64,000 nucleotides of DNA, taken from contig NC_086266.1 of the NCBI RefSeq assembly GCF_021018805.1, positions 2,852,001 to 2,916,000 on the forward strand. Reading direction: 5' to 3'. The translations under genes were made by a program, and so were the position numbers. Below the pieces are notes generated by a model that was not told the DNA's origin, made no database searches, and was given only the letters and a program-made list of their open reading frames with translations. Below are positions 12,796 through 27,119 of the stretch, piece after piece (within the stretch, counting starts at the first letter, position 1; the number at the start of each line of letters is the position of its first letter). The stretch is from Prinia subflava (lineage: Eukaryota; Chordata; Aves; Passeriformes; Cisticolidae).

Positions 12796-14395
12796 GTCAG
12801 GGAGAACACAATGGCAAGAGGTGCACACACACACCTCCCTCAACAAAGCACAGAGTGTAAAACCCTGCACTGGGTGCAGCACTGGGAATGTGCCAGTGCA
12901 GCCAGAACAGGGATGTGGCTCCTGCATTGTCACCTCACACTGTGGGGACACAATCTGGAGCAATTTCAGTGTTCCACAGAGCCCACCAGAGGGAAAGAAT
13001 CTGATTTACATTCAGCAGTCCTAAAGGTCGCAGCAATGATGGTGCTGCAGATTACCTGCAGATATGACAGCAGCATCAATTTCTTGAGACTATAATATTA
13101 AGTGTTTGTGTGTGTCTGTGTACATAAAAATATATGTGTAGTTCTGTGAGGAGGAAACGGAATTGCTAAATAACTTTTCTGCATTAAAACCGGGGGACAA
13201 TTGGATTTTTGCAAAAGCTGTCATTATCTTGGACTTTTTCTATGATTGGGAAAGCAAAACAACCCTGAGAGGGGAAGAGTTTAGGACAGTTCTGGCTCCA
13301 AGAATGTCTCAGTTCACAATGGAAGAGGGATGGTATTTACAGCAAAGTAACTTTCACCTAGCTGAAAGGCAGCAAAAAATGAGAGCTCTGAAGACAAGCT
13401 CTTAGCTGGTTATAATTCCCATGTAACTCCAGCTGAATTTTATGGGAATGTCAGTTTTATTATCAGTAAATTGTCCTGCATGCAGCTACAGTCCTGGACC
13501 ATATTCTTGTCCACCTTTAACTTCTGTGATCTATCTAGAAGTGTCAGCATTTTAATGAACTCGCTGTGACTCCTCCCAACAAACACTACAGCTGAGATTG
13601 TCAACTGCAGGGAATTCCTGGGGCTGAGTCTTGGTGATCCTGAGGGAATTACAAGAGATTTCCAATATCTGATATTCACACACCCTTCTAAATTTGTCCT
13701 CTTGATTTTTTGACTATTTCCATTACTAACCTACATCTTTTTAAAGGTCTGCAGATGGATAACTTAGCTGGGAGTGCTGTAGCATAACAAACCAGGAAAG
13801 AGGGAATACACACGAAAAGAAACAACTTGAAGAGAAACAAACTGAAAATAAACAATACACATGAAAAGAAGGCAAAGAGTGCTCAGAGCAACTGGGAAGG
13901 TATTTGGAGGTAAGGGCAGAAAAATCTCTGAAGCCATTTCTTCTCTGTGTGGCTGCAATAAAAGAAACAGCAACAAGGACAGAGATGCACCAACCAAGGG
14001 CTGCCATACAAATCATAGGAAGCAAGGTGATTTCTTTAATAACTGCTTCACAACTGGAATTCTGTCCACAATTTTAAGCATCACACAGATAAGTTAATTT
14101 TACTGTAGAGGGCGTGCAACTTCAGAAACCTTGAGTAACCTTGGGTATTTAAAGATCTCATGCCAAGACAGGCCAAAGTGATTGAATTTGTTCTTGCTAG
14201 GAAAGAGATAACTTTGAAATGACTGAATGGAAATATTTCATTGCAGATTAGGAAAAATTTTCATATAGCACGGAGATGTGGGAGATGGGGAGAACCTGCT
14301 CATTACCAGTTAAAATAAAATAAAGCCAAAATTGTGGCCATCATTTCACATTTGGAAATAAAGAGCCAATATCTGCTATCAGTGACAGCTATAAA

Positions 14396-14452
14396 AGTCT
14401 CATTGATTTCAATGAAAGCTGCAAGTGTGCATCTAATTGAGGAATCCAGATC
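14396..14452 (+). mobile_element. Fossil CR1/L3-like LINE fragment
   Basis: The phrase CATTGATTTCAATGAAAGCT, followed by GCAAGTGTGCATCTAATTGAGGAATCCAG, resembles the well-known amniote L3/CR1 3' phrase (TCATTGACTTCAATGGGAGCTGCAGGTG and onward). About three quarters of positions agree by eye over the fragment. It is a short decayed relic without coding capacity. Confidence 0.55.
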
Positions 14453-17159
14453 ACAAAATGTAAAGAAAAATCATTTTGCTTAGAGAGTAATGAATATGCC
14501 TTATTATGCTGCCAAGTAATATTATTGCCACCAAGTCTCAATGAGTTTATGAAACAGATTGATATTTTTATTAGTAGAGAGTAGATTGAAAGAGAGCGAC
14601 AAAACAAAATGAGGATGAAAAAAAGGTAAAAGAAAGCAGGCTTACTGGGCCAAATGGCTATTTCATGTCCATAAATTGCTAAGTGTATTTCTAATTAATT
14701 TCCCAATTCAAACAGCCAGAAATAAAAAACACGCTTTTGAGTGTGCTGTGAACTCAGGAGAGACTCTGTAGACTTGGGCAAATAATAGTATAAAATGGTT
14801 TATGAAACCAGAGGGTTTATGGTCTATAAATAACTTCCATGTATTTTTATTCTTTACACGTACAATATTACTGAGGACTGGATGATAGCTTTTCACTGCT
14901 GCCTGGTTGACTTCTTCCACATACACACCCAAGGTAATGACCATATTGATCCTGAAGAGACATTTTTTTTGAGACAGATAAAAAAAGCCACACGACTGAA
15001 CTAATAGAAAGGGCCTAGCAACTTCAGTGGTAAAGCTGCAGTCCTTTAAGTGAACAGCAATTGGCCATACAGTTTAAAACCTACATCCTAATAACTTCAG
15101 GGGTCTAGGATGAAAAAGACAAAAAGAAAAAAAAAAAGGAAAAAAGAGTAAGCCATCTAAAAGATGAGTTATGGCAGTTAGTGCCTTTAGCAGTGCTTTA
15201 GATAGCTCACATATAAATTTTTAGGAATCCGAGTATTATTTAAATCAAAAAAATACATAAGATACATATATTTGTCAGTGTAAACAAGAGACTCACTGAG
15301 AAAATGCTTCTGATCTTTAGATTTACAGCACGCTCTTTTTTGGCTAAATGTGCAATTCAAAACGTGCCTAATTCCTAAAATCCATATATGTGACACTGCC
15401 TGGGTTTCCATGACTACTGCTCTGAAAACCATATTAATTATTCAAGAGGTCCATGCCATTCTCCCTGTGTTCCATAAGGAATGCTGGGAAGCACTGTCTG
15501 CCTTTATAGAGCAATACAGATATTTAAAAGGACTGCATCACTGGCTCTAAATACCACAGATATTTTCTTACAGCACTATGACATCTGCATGATAGGTCCC
15601 ATAAATATTATCCAAACACTCCAGTGCATCAGCACAGACAGAAAAATGAAAAAAAAAAAAACCAAAACAAAACCTCCACACCAGAAAAACTCCCCTCTTT
15701 GCTTTTTTTCCTCTCTGTTTCAGCAATCTTCAAAAAGGTGCTTTAATTCTAGTCCCTGTTTATCACCCTGATATAATCCTATTTTAAACAAAGTCAACCA
15801 GCTTGCATGCAGGAGGGATTAATCGCCCGTGTTTTTCTAGGGGATATCATTTCAAACGGCGAGACTTACATCAAATCAAATTTCTCCCATCAGCTGTGAC
15901 TAAGCAGCTGTTTGCCATATCTGTTGATCTCTGTATGTTTTAATAACCATAATCAGCGCAGAGAACATTCTTTTGCAGATAACACTATCAAAACAGGCTG
16001 GAGCAGAGGGAGGAATGGCAGGGCTGGAGCAGCACGCGGTGCTGGCACAGTGACAGTGCCAGTCACACCACGGGGACATCACTGGGACAGTCACCCAAGG
16101 GGAGGGGAGGAAAAGTGGGCCTGAAATTCAGATTTACCAGAGGTCCTGCTCTGCTGGGAGCACAGCAGTGGAGCTGTCCCAGGGTTGTACCTGTGTGGCT
16201 GCAGGTGGGATCTGGCCCAGCATCAACCCTGAATCACTCAGGGATCTCAGACTGGCACATATTAAATATTCAGGCAGCCCTTATGGATGGAAGTCCATAG
16301 GATGGAACAGAAAATGAGGGCTTTTCTGCAGGATTCTGTGAGCCAAACCACTACGGAAAATGCTGAGATATATTCCAGATCTCAATTAAACACTCTCTAT
16401 TCCTTCCATATTTCAGCTGCAAAAATAATATTCTTCTTTTTAATGACTACATGCTTAGGGAATATTTTTCTGCTAAAGAAAATGTATTTATTTTTTTTCC
16501 AGAATCTTCAAGTTCAGCTCTATCACATTCTCCAGTAACATCTACAGCATATCTGCTGCACATGCTGCTGCTCTTTTACCTAAAGTGGGGATTTAACTGG
16601 TGAGGTGAATCTGAATTTCCCCAAAGCAAGGGAACAGCCCTGTCACCACATAAAAAAGAAGTGAGGAACAGGGAAAACAGAGCTCCAGATTCAAAGCCTA
16701 TCAAAATCACAATACCATGAACACATCCCTGACTGACATCCCTGAGCACGATCAAACACTCAACAGCAAACAAACCCAAAAGTGCAGGGATATTTTCAAG
16801 GCTCAGAACCACAGGAACCCCCACCATGCCTGAGCTGCCTCTGCCCATGTCCTGTCATCTTCACAGCACATCCCATGGCCCAGGCTGCTCAGCACCCTGC
16901 CCTGGGCCACAGCTGAGCTGCAGGGGCAGGACTGAGGTGGAAATTTTGTCTGAGATCCCCCACACCCTCCAGCATCCTCTCCTCATCTGTTCATGTTTGC
17001 TGGATGAAGCACAGTCCTCATCCTCGCCCAGCTCAGCTCTGGCATCAGCAAATTGTGATGGTACAGCCCAGACACTGCTCCACACAACCATCATTGCCCA
17101 TTTTCAGGGGTTTGTTATTTTAATCTTCCTCCCAAACACATTTCACTAACAGGGCACCA
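14453..17159. other. Intronic, nothing recognised
   Basis: Mostly unique. There are short oligo(A) runs near 15125-15145 and 15648-15662. A G+C-rich pocket at 16010-16240 and another at 16820-17060 hold overlapping short frames without recognisable domains. Confidence 0.55.
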
Positions 17160-17600
17160 TCATTACTATTATTATTTACTATTCAGATTGCAGCTCCAGC
17201 GCCCACAGTGAGCTTTTCTTTATTACTCCCAAGTTCTCACTTGCCATATAAAGTGCTCCATAGAAATACAGATAAAAAGTAATTTCCTCAAGAGCAAGGT
17301 GTGAACTGAGCATACTTAATTGTGCACTGTTATATCAACTGTATAATGTTGCAATAAAACTCCAAAACAATGTGATTAAAAATTATACCAAATGAGGATA
17401 CCTAGGTGCCATAGTCAGTCAAAGCACATTTATCCAATCTAAATTATATGCTAAGCAAATAAAATAAACATGCAATTTGCTAATTAAAGTGCACTCTCAT
17501 GTATCCTGTAACCACCATAAATTATACAGCAACATTTAATTTTTTGACTGTTTAGCAATGTTTATGACTGCTTTACTAAATTAAACACAGAACGAAGGGG
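17160..17600. promoter_or_regulatory. Candidate conserved non-coding element E (AT-rich)
   Basis: This AT-rich block is free of simple repeats, with TAATT cores (TTAATTGTGC, TTTGCTAATTAAAG) and TTTATGACTGC. It is weaker than A or D because CpG retention is low. Confidence 0.22.
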
Positions 17601-20600
17601 GCAAATTAGTAGGAAAGCAGTGCTTTTCCCCATTTCCTTTCAGATTTTTTTTTTTCCATATTTCTGTTGTTCTGTTTTTTAATAATTGCACCTTCCTATA
17701 ACAGCATGTTTAATTTTACTGTGGATTTTCTCCAGTTTTACTTCCAAAGTTCTACACTATTCAAGGTTAGCTATTTGCTTTTGCAAATTCTCTCCAGTAG
17801 GGAAGTCAGCTTATCGAATTTCAACAATCCTTTCATAAAAACTCCATGCTCCAAATCCCCATGTTTGGACAATGACAAGAATGATGGGTTTGCTGCCTCA
17901 AATAAGATGATGATATTTGAATCCCTCCATTTCACCCCAAACCAACAGCCCAAATCTGGGTTCTAGTCAAGGCTGTGGTCCTTCCATCTCCTGGAGTTAA
18001 ATGCTGAAGGCATTCCTGGACTGCACTGGAGGGGAACTGTGAACAGTTGGGGTTTGTTTTCTTTCAAAATCTAAGAAAAGTCTCCAACACTTTTTGCCTG
18101 GCAACCAGGTCAGCTGTGTTTTAGACTTCTGACAAACAAGGTTTTATCCCGGAATATGGTCAGGTAAAGAGAGTGGGGAACAGAAGCCACGGTTCAATCC
18201 CTTTTTCTACTCTTTTCTACAACAGAAATAGTGAAGGGATCTGACTCTTGTCCCAGTTTCTTGCTTCCCCATTTACCACCCTCTTCTTCCCTTTCCACTC
18301 CTATGGAAGCCAAAATACCAATATTTGATAACTACAGGTGCAAAGCAGCTCATTTTCAAATTCGCACCCAACACACAAATATTAAAATTCCTCAAAATTT
18401 TCTATCTACCTGAAATGCAGAGACATTAGACTTATAACTAATTGAGCTCTTGTAAGGTAAAATGGAAGTATCAGATGAAGGGGCAGCCTTTGCAGCTGGC
18501 CATTAGCTGGAGGAACAGAAGATTACCAGCCCAGTGGAATTAGCACTGGAGGTGATGTTCTGCACCCCAGAGTTCCCTGCAGGCTTCCCAAGCCCTGCAT
18601 CCCACTGGAACACCAAAACCTCCAGGAATGTGGATTTCATCACAACCCTCTGGCCCTCCTGTCCTGAGACAGTTTGGATTCTGACGCATTCAGAAATGCA
18701 ATTCCAAACCAACACACAATTGCCAATACACTGAGAGAGTTTAATACAATTTTAAAGATGATTAAGGGCAAGAAAACCTTTCAGCTGAAGCCAGGGATCA
18801 CTCCAGGAAGCCACAGATGGCTGGGTCCAAACAGGGAACAGAAACTGCTCCTGAGAAAAGCTTCTCACAGAGGTCACAGTGCTTTGCTGGAAATGCACAA
18901 TATTAACATCCTAATGTCAGTAAATTCATCCAAAAGTTACAATCTTTGCTGAGCCATTTTCTTCTAGAATATCCTAGAACTATCAGAAACTGGTCAGCAG
19001 ATACTCTGCACAGAGTAGGGCTCCTAACAACAAAGCAACCAAGGAACACTTTCTCCACCTTTTAGTTGCACTTGAGAATAATAATATTGTTTCTTCCATG
19101 TCTTCCTTTCCCAGCAACTGAGTGAATCTGTACTTTGTTCTTTACAGATGCCTTTTTAATTGGTATTACTTTGCTGGGAGGATCAATGAGTTACCTCAGT
19201 GCTGCCCAATTTGCAGTTTTGCTGCAAGACCTTTTCCCTTAGAAATACTCTTAAATTCCTGTCTTCAATGAAAACTGCCTCTCACTAGAACAAGGAAATA
19301 ATTTTGCTATCTAATCTGCCTCCCGAAACCTTGCCTAAAGACAGCTCCTGCCTCATAGGTAATTTATTTTTTGGGAAATGGGAGGAAAATGCATTTCTTT
19401 TTGTCTTTCAGGCCATCCTTTTTCTAATTTTTCCTGCCGACTGGCATTTAATAATATTGCTTCTGCAATGAACAGAAAGCACTGGATTCTCTTGAAAACA
19501 AAATGTTGCAATTTAAGGAAAAAAAAAAAAGTCAATTTCTTCTTTTTACACATCCACAGAGATATGTTAGCTAGAAAATATCCATTATGCCTTGCCCGTG
19601 GGGGGGTATGACACCATCTCTCAAACCTCTGCTTGTGCCATGTGATGTAAAATAATTTTAAAGTACCAGACAGAAACAGTGCCCGCAACCCTGCAGGTTT
19701 AAGGATGAATCACAGCTTCTGCTCTCTGAATTACGTCTCCATCTGCTTTGATTTTGGGGATTGGAACTCGATCTTGGACAAAGAAAGTTGATGCCAGCAG
19801 CTCATGAAGCCAGTGCCCATGAAAGAAATGTGGCTTTAAAAAAGCTGGCTTTAAACTGAATGGCCCATGTCAGTAAATATGTGTGAATTGAAAGGAATCC
19901 ACAAATGCCTGATTTGGGGGCTGTAAAATGCATTTCCTCAGCATTGGTGAGGTTCTAGACTCAGTAATATTTGGTCCAGCTGTTTATCACACCTAGCACA
20001 TTTACATATGACCTTCCTCAACCTCTCCTCCCCTTCTGGCAGCTGAGAAAAATCAATAGTGCTTTGCTGTAGGGTTGTGAGAAATTCCAGAAGTGCAAGA
20101 TAAGCTACTCTCTGGTTCAACCCTAATAGCCACTGGAGCTCAAAGGAACTCACAATTACCAGGGCTATGGCTCACTATTTCCGTGGTATAATGTCTTAAG
20201 AATATTTTAATGCTGGAAAAAAATAGTTGCCATCATTTCCAAATTTCTTTCTGCAAGACAGTTACATATGATGTCCTGGGAAGCCTTTGTATGAGGCCTG
20301 AACTTTTGGACAAATGGAATCAGAAGGTCTCTCACCTCCTTCTTCTCCCAACAGGAAAAAGCAAATTTATTTTAAAGTAAAAAAAAAAACAGTGGTAGAA
20401 AGCATTTTTAATTAATTCCCAAATTACTTAGAAGAGACCATTTTGTAGGGAAAAAAAAAAAAAAGGCAACTGAGTTACAAAAGAATTCAAGCATCTTTTT
20501 TGTAGAGCAGGATTCATCTCTGCTTTACCACTGTGAAGCCAAAGGAACACCACAGGGCTGAATTGTATTAGACCAGACTTCCCAAAAATAAAGATCACAG

Positions 20601-21439
20601 CCCTGCCTGTTGACCTCTGCGGGATTTCTGCCTAAGTGACGACTGCAAGATAAAGCCTTTTGACATAAAGAGGAATGAAAGTGAATTTTTAAAGAAAAAT
20701 GTGTAGCAGAAAATGCAAGGCAATTATCTGATTACTAATAGGAAGAGGTACAGAGCCACAAAGTATAATGTTCAAGGGATTATCCAGCTTTGAACAATGC
20801 TTGCTTAACAGCTGCTACTGAACTGTGGTTTGTGTACTTGGCAGAGAGTTTCATTAATGATAATCTACAGTGTTTACAGCCCATAGGCCTCTAAATATGT
20901 TAAGAACCTTTTTTATTTGTATTTTATAATCCTTTTCCCTTATGTTTTATGTTTTTCTTGATATTTTTGAGATCTGAGGGGGTTTATGTTTCAAAATGAT
21001 TCATTCTGCTCTGACAACTGCGGAGCAAGATTGCAGTAAATGTTCCCTTGTTATCAAGACTATGTATTTATAAACAGAGAGGAAAACCATCTAAATTCAT
21101 ACCAGGATTTGGATCACCACCAGCTAATACATTCAGATGCCAATATACAGTGCTCCATTGTTTACATGCTAAAGTAAATGTCAAACAGAGGTGTCTTTGC
21201 CAGTTACTAGATATTCCTCAGTCACTCCTTGGATCTGTCAGGTTGCAGCAAATTGAAACTGCCTTATTTTTGACATTGCATGTGACCTGAACTTCATTTA
21301 GAGGAATCCTGCAATTATTTTAAAGGCACACACTATTGATTAAGACCCAGATTTGCTTTAAAATTTGGCTTTCAAATGCTTCCCTGATCTGTTCTCTATG
21401 GCAACACTTAGGTAACATCAGGAAAACAGAACATAATTA

Positions 21440-21640
21440 AGGATATAATTTTGTTGTGGAGGGCATTATGTATTATGCAGTGCAGCAGGGAGATCATCAC
21501 GATTCAAACGCCAAGGCACCGAGCCCCGGCCGCGACGCGTTGAACACACGCTATTCTCAGCAGCCACGACTCTGTCACGACCAAACCAAGAGAGATGATG
21601 ACTCCAAGGCAATTAGCATAGCTAATTATGACACAGGGCA
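21440..21640. promoter_or_regulatory. Intronic CpG cluster with homeodomain palindrome
   Basis: About eight CpGs fall within 21498-21580, including CCCCGGCCGCGACGCG, which is unusual in this CpG-poor intron. They are followed at 21611-21627 by the perfect inverted repeat AATTAGC-ATA-GCTAATT, a paired TAAT site of homeodomain type. A small CpG-rich enhancer or minor alternative promoter is possible. The 146-codon plus-strand frame through here has no recognised domain. Confidence 0.4.
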
Positions 21641-22046
21641 ACACGTTTCTCTCCTCCAGTGTTTTCCCCCTGGTTCGTGCTCTGGCCCTGGATGGGATGG
21701 GATCAGTGTGTGCTCACCGGCCACGCTGGGCTCCTCTTGCCAGGCTGTGCTCCCCAGGGATGGGCACTGCAGACCCTCCCTGCACCCCTGGGTGCCACCC
21801 CACAGATGTGTGGTCCCTGTTTCCAGCTGTTGTCACAGGCCCAGGGACGCTGCCTCTGAACCCTCGGGAGCTCTGGGGTTTTCACGCGAGTGCTGAGCCA
21901 GCCTCGCTAAAACGTGCACTTGAAAGAAATCCTCTCCCCTCCTGATCACTATTGGTTTCTATAGAAACAAGAAGGAACCTCTGTTCTTCTCTAAATTTTT
22001 CCCCTAATGCTTTCTGCAGACTGTGTGAAACCATTTTTTTCCCAAG

Positions 22047-22077
22047 TTTTTTTTTTTTAATTTTTTTTATTTTTTTA
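22047..22077 (+). repeat. T-rich tract
   Basis: Runs of 12, 8 and 6 T are separated by one or two A. It is low-complexity sequence only. Confidence 0.85.
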
Positions 22078-22479
22078 GACTCCACAGCCCTCCATTTCTA
22101 ACCTGATTCATCCAATTAGAGAACAATAGATTAGATTAAAAAATGGGCATGGGGTTTAAATTTGAAGCAACTCAATGCTATGCATTAACTATCTGTGGTC
22201 AATCCATCTCTCCTGGGTCATTTTATGACTCAAGCATTTCAGAGTAAATAGTTTAAAACAACGGTACATCACAAGAGTTAAAAGGGGTCAAGAGGATATT
22301 TACTTAACCACTAGTTGACTTCTTAACTTAGAAATATTTCAGCAGTTACTGTATTTAAGTGAAATCCATCTCCTCAGCATCCCCATAAATTATTCTGAAA
22401 CTCCAGGGTTCCCATCCATGTTGTGAGTCACCACCCCAATGCCTGAAACTTATTTAGAGAACTGTGATGTTTGCTTGCT

Positions 22480-22610
22480 TTGTTATTGTGCCCTTCTCTG
22501 GAGACTGCATTTGCACAGGAATTGCTACGGCGTGTAAATATTCTATCTGCCTTGTTGTAATCATTACGCAAATATACTTGCAGTCAGTCATATAATAAAA
22601 AAAAAAAATA
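22480..22610. promoter_or_regulatory. Candidate conserved non-coding element F
   Basis: A short complex segment with GCTACGGCGTG and ATTACGCAAATA, a C/EBP- or octamer-like motif, ends in an oligo(A). The evidence is motif texture only. Confidence 0.25.
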
Positions 22611-23169
22611 AGGGCTGTTGAGCCATGAAAAATTGCCCTAACACAGGTTTGACTTCAAGAAATTAGAGAAGAAAATCTTTGCAACAAACAGACAACAGTA
22701 GCCAGAAGTGAAGGGAGTGATACAAAGATGTTATTTGGGACCTACTGTTCTCTCCTATCACAAAATAAAGGAAGAAATAATCATCATTCACACCACGATG
22801 ATGCAATTTAATGCTGTTTTATAAAAACAACAATGAACACTCAATTTCAGCACACACATGTAGCTTTCCTTTATTGTCAATTCATATTTACTCACACGTT
22901 TACTTGGGAAGTTTAATATTCATGCCCATACCAATCACTTACTGCAGGTAACGAGTTGAGCTAAACAGAATAGAGGTTGATTATATCAGGTGATTGCAGA
23001 TGGGACCAAATTGATTCCTGATGTGGCACTGACACAGTAAAGTGACACTCAGGACAGCTTCTGTCCACAGCTCTGAGGGAAAAATTCACTACAAACACTG
23101 GGTTTGCTGCTGTTAATACCAGCACTGTCAGATTATCAGCAAAGATAAGGATGGGACAATCCTGGAGCA

Positions 23170-26100
23170 GCACCCTCTGAAGTATTATTTGTTTTATAAT
23201 CCTGTGTTCGCCTTGTTTTTGGCTTTAAACGAATTAAAATCCTTCTGCAGGTGCTGAGAATATTATGATAGTTGTAAACTGAACAAAGTGCTGTGTCAGA
23301 TTCCTCCCTACTTAAGCTCTAAGTCAGCACACAATTCTTGTACTATATATATATAATATTATGATTTTCAGCACCAGCTTTGAGGGTCTAGCACAACAAT
23401 ATGCAGGGCTGGTCACCTCAAAGCCCTTGGTGGGTCTCACTGAGGCCATTGCTCAAAAAAATAACTTTTCTCACAGAAAAAGGGGAAAAAAAAGCACTTA
23501 TTTCATTGTTCCTTTCAGTAAATAAGTTGTCTCATGTTTTTTAATCTATTTTTTCTTGTTAGATTCAACATGGCAGCTACAAATGCAAAACTAATTCAAC
23601 GCAGAAGTAATGAATAAAAAAACATGCCAATGTTACATTTTTTGCAGAAGTCTATCATAGAAACAGCTGTTCAATATTAATTGTTTCACATTGCCAGAGA
23701 GAACTTGTCCCATAACTAACATATTTTCAATTTCTTGGAAAAACAATTATGAAGTGCTTGCTCTGTAGGCATTAATCATACTAGAAGTCATAAATTTGTA
23801 GAGGTTTTGTTCCATTTCACCATAGAAAAAGATCCTGTGTCTATAAAGAACCATTTTCAGCATTTATTTCACTTTGTAATATTTATATCAAAAAAAAGAA
23901 AAAAGGGAAAAAACAAAGCCAAAAATCAAACAAGAAACCCCAACAGTTCCAGCACAGACTCCTCAAAGGTTGACATGAGAAAAGATGTGTATCACTGGCT
24001 TATTCCAGCACTCAGCAGTCCATCAATGATACATTGATATTAATAAGGATGGAAATATCGAATGCCTGGTAACCTGCCAAAAAATTGTGTGGTACCTACT
24101 ATGCACTTTCTCCTCCTGTCTCTCCAGGGAGAAGCAGCTCTCTAAAGCTTCATGCACAGAAATTTATTTTAAGGGATATTCTGGTCAAAGGGGGGAGGAT
24201 GAAAATTTCATGCCAAGAACCAGAAGAAACGTGTGCCACAGCTAACTATTGTTGTCATACCTATAATTTAATATATGCTAAACTCAAAGTGAACAGATAT
24301 ATATGAAGAATGCAAGACTTATGTTATTAACTAATTGTTAGTTCAGAAATCTCTGTGAGAGTGCAAAAACTCTCTTTGTCAACATTAGACTATAGTGATG
24401 TCCATGATACAGCAGTGGGAAGGAAAACCCACCTTATTTAATTTATACAACTTCTAGAAGTAGTAGAAAAAAATATCAACGTGAAAAAAAAATCCAAAAA
24501 TCTTTAGAAACAGATGCAGTGATACACTTTGCTTTGGGAACAGCAGAACATTCCTTCATTCTGCTCCTGGTTTAGCCTACACACAACTCTGGGCCACCTC
24601 CAGCTGTTGTGACACAGCTGGCAGAACCCTCTGCCTGTTTGCTATTACAAGATTATGTAGCAAAACAAGAATATCCAGTTGTTGGTCATTGATTTATCTA
24701 TAAAACAGTAACTGTAAAAATGATAGAAGAGGCTCTGTACTAGACAGTCTTGTGAAACAGTTTATTACTTAAGCATTAATGACCCGTTTAGAGGTCTTTA
24801 CTGGTCAGGTAATGACCAGCTAAAGGAGTTAAGGGCCCGAGGCAAAGCACTCCAATAAAACCCTGCATACAGCATGTGTTGGGTTCCTCCAAATTCTATT
24901 AGGACAGAGAAGCGTAAAGGGTAATGAAAGACATGTCCAAGAGGCACTCGTATCAGCCCTCTCATTTTATATTTGGCATAACACACGTGGCCTTATTCCA
25001 GAGGCACAAATCACTCCTTGTTTATACATCGCCTATCACGGAGAGGAGCAGTAACCACGGCCGAAAATGGCCAGCCATGATGTTAAAGATTCTGTAGCTT
25101 TGGGCAAATAAACCTTCCTGCAGCTGACAGAACCCATCCTGCTGCTGGAATTCCTGTCCTCTGCACCTCCAGGGAAGGCTCCAAGGAGAAGGGAGCCAGT
25201 GGATGCTGCCAGGCATCCCAGCCAGCCCTAAATCCTACTCTAGCAGCATTAAGGGTGGAGGGATTAAGTGCTTTCTGTGTTCCTGTGCAATCCTGCTCGA
25301 ATAGGAATGTCCACTTGCGTTTTAGCGTTTGCATTATGAGAAAAGGCATGTTAAAACAGGAGTTTAATATTGATATCTCCAATCTAAGGCTGAGACAGAA
25401 CAGCTGTATATATATAGACTTGCCAGTAAATTAGAAGCCAAGGGTTGGAACAGGACCCAGGGCCTCACTCTTGGCTTCAGAGGCAGGTAAAACACTCAGG
25501 CCCACACAACCACATTTTGCTATTACAACCCCACAGCAGCATTGATTTTGGTCCTGATTTACAGCATCATTTGCTCTTGATAAGAGCCACTTGCCAGCAC
25601 TACTCAGAAAAAATAAAATACAATCTAGGAGTGGAAATTAGAAACAAGAGAGGATAATAGGCTAAGAACTGCTAAAAAAATGGGTCAAGATTCCTGTATT
25701 TGTGTTCTAGGTACAAGCAAGTTTATTATTTCAGCATTTATTACTGTCTTCTCAACAGCAAATGAGGATAAAGAGCATTTTGATGACTTAGTCAAAAAGT
25801 TACTTAATTTCACTGTCACTTCTTTGCCTATAGTATATTTCAGTGTTTATTTTAAAAACCACTCTGCAGTGTTTACATAACTAATTGTAATAGCTTCTGT
25901 AGAGTATTTCTAATTTTTTTGTGTGTAAACAGCCTTTTAAGCCATGCTCAAGGCTTATTTCAGACTTTAACAATCCTTCAGAGCTATTGCAGCTAATCAT
26001 ATAAACACACATTAAGCCAAATTTAACTCATCTACTGAGTAGTGAAATGGTGGCTTAACACTTGCTCCTTCCAGCTTTCAAGGTTAAATATCTCAGTGCT

Positions 26101-26300
26101 TCATTTCAGACCATCTGATGTGATCACAGCATTCCAGGCATTTGCTAAAATTAAGTTCTCCACCAGAGGTGGGCAGAGCAGAAAACATACACAACGTTAA
26201 ATAGAAATTATTATATCAACAGCTACGTAGTTTGCAGAGCTAAGGATACAAAAATAAAATTCAGGCCCTAACTAGATTCAGTGCATACAGCACTGTATTC
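23170..26300. other. Intronic, nothing recognised
   Basis: Unique AT-rich DNA with a short TA run at 23345-23354 and an A-rich patch at about 23890-23930. Nothing suggests an exon or a recent transposon. Confidence 0.6.
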
Positions 26301-26315
26301 AAACCAGCGGATCTC

Positions 26316-26337
26316 TTTTTTTTTTTTTTTTTTTTTT
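26316..26337 (+). repeat. T22 homopolymer
   Basis: This is an uninterrupted run of 22 T. On the minus strand it could be a retroposon poly(A) tail, but the DNA to its right shows no SINE or LINE body. Confidence 0.9.
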
Positions 26338-26389
26338 AGAGCCAAATCACAAGTTTTTGCAACACAGGGTTAACAGCAGAAGTGCTGAC

Positions 26390-26560
26390 ACAACACTAAG
26401 TGCATAGTGGCGCCTGCAAGCAGCGCTATAATTAATCTAAGTGTACTGTCATTAACACTAAACACTGCTCCTGCAGGATCATCCCAAATCACGAGGCTCT
26501 CCCCTGCTCCTCACATAACAGGCAGTTTATTTCTAATCGTGATTTGCTAAAGCAACGTTA
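26390..26560. promoter_or_regulatory. Candidate conserved non-coding element G
   Basis: GTGGCGCCTGCAAGCAGCGC contains two GCGC-type sites and is followed by TATAATTAATC and later CTAATCGTGATTTGC. CpGs are retained next to TAAT cores. It lies just right of the T22 run. No open frame is convincing. Confidence 0.33.
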
Positions 26561-27119
26561 GGTCTTGGAGCAATATCTTAATCAAATCAGAATCTCCTGT
26601 AAAACAAATCTTTGGCTCTTGGAGAATTAGTAACATCTCATGCCTTAGGATAGAGATGTGAAACTGTGAGCTGAAAAATGCACTGCTGGAGCCCATACTC
26701 AGCCTCCTTGCTTCCAGCCATTCCCAAGCACATCTATCCAGCCTCCTACCCACACACCTCCACTTTATATGGTCATAAACCACCAATGCAATATCTAAAT
26801 TATACCCTGAAAACTGCAGGTTTGAAATGGCTCGTATGGAAATTCACCTCATGTGGTTTATTCATTTCTGCGAGAATACAAGGCTCTGATTCCTTCTGGA
26901 TGGAACTCATTTAAACAAAGCCCAACTGCGAACACCCATAAATTAAAGCATCATTGGTATTTATGAAGAGACACATGTAAACTGAGTGAATTTTGTGTAA
27001 AAGGCTTAAAAAAGGGAAAGAAGCGGAATCTTCCATATAAAATACTAATTGCATTCACAAAGTTATTAAGTACTTTGTGAATTAATACTTTGAATTATGC
27101 ATTACAGGGAAAGAAATAA

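Noticed and set aside
21456..21896. 146-codon plus-strand ORF
   Set aside because: The translation is Cys/Pro/Ser-rich with no known domain; a G+C-rich pocket keeps two other frames open as well.
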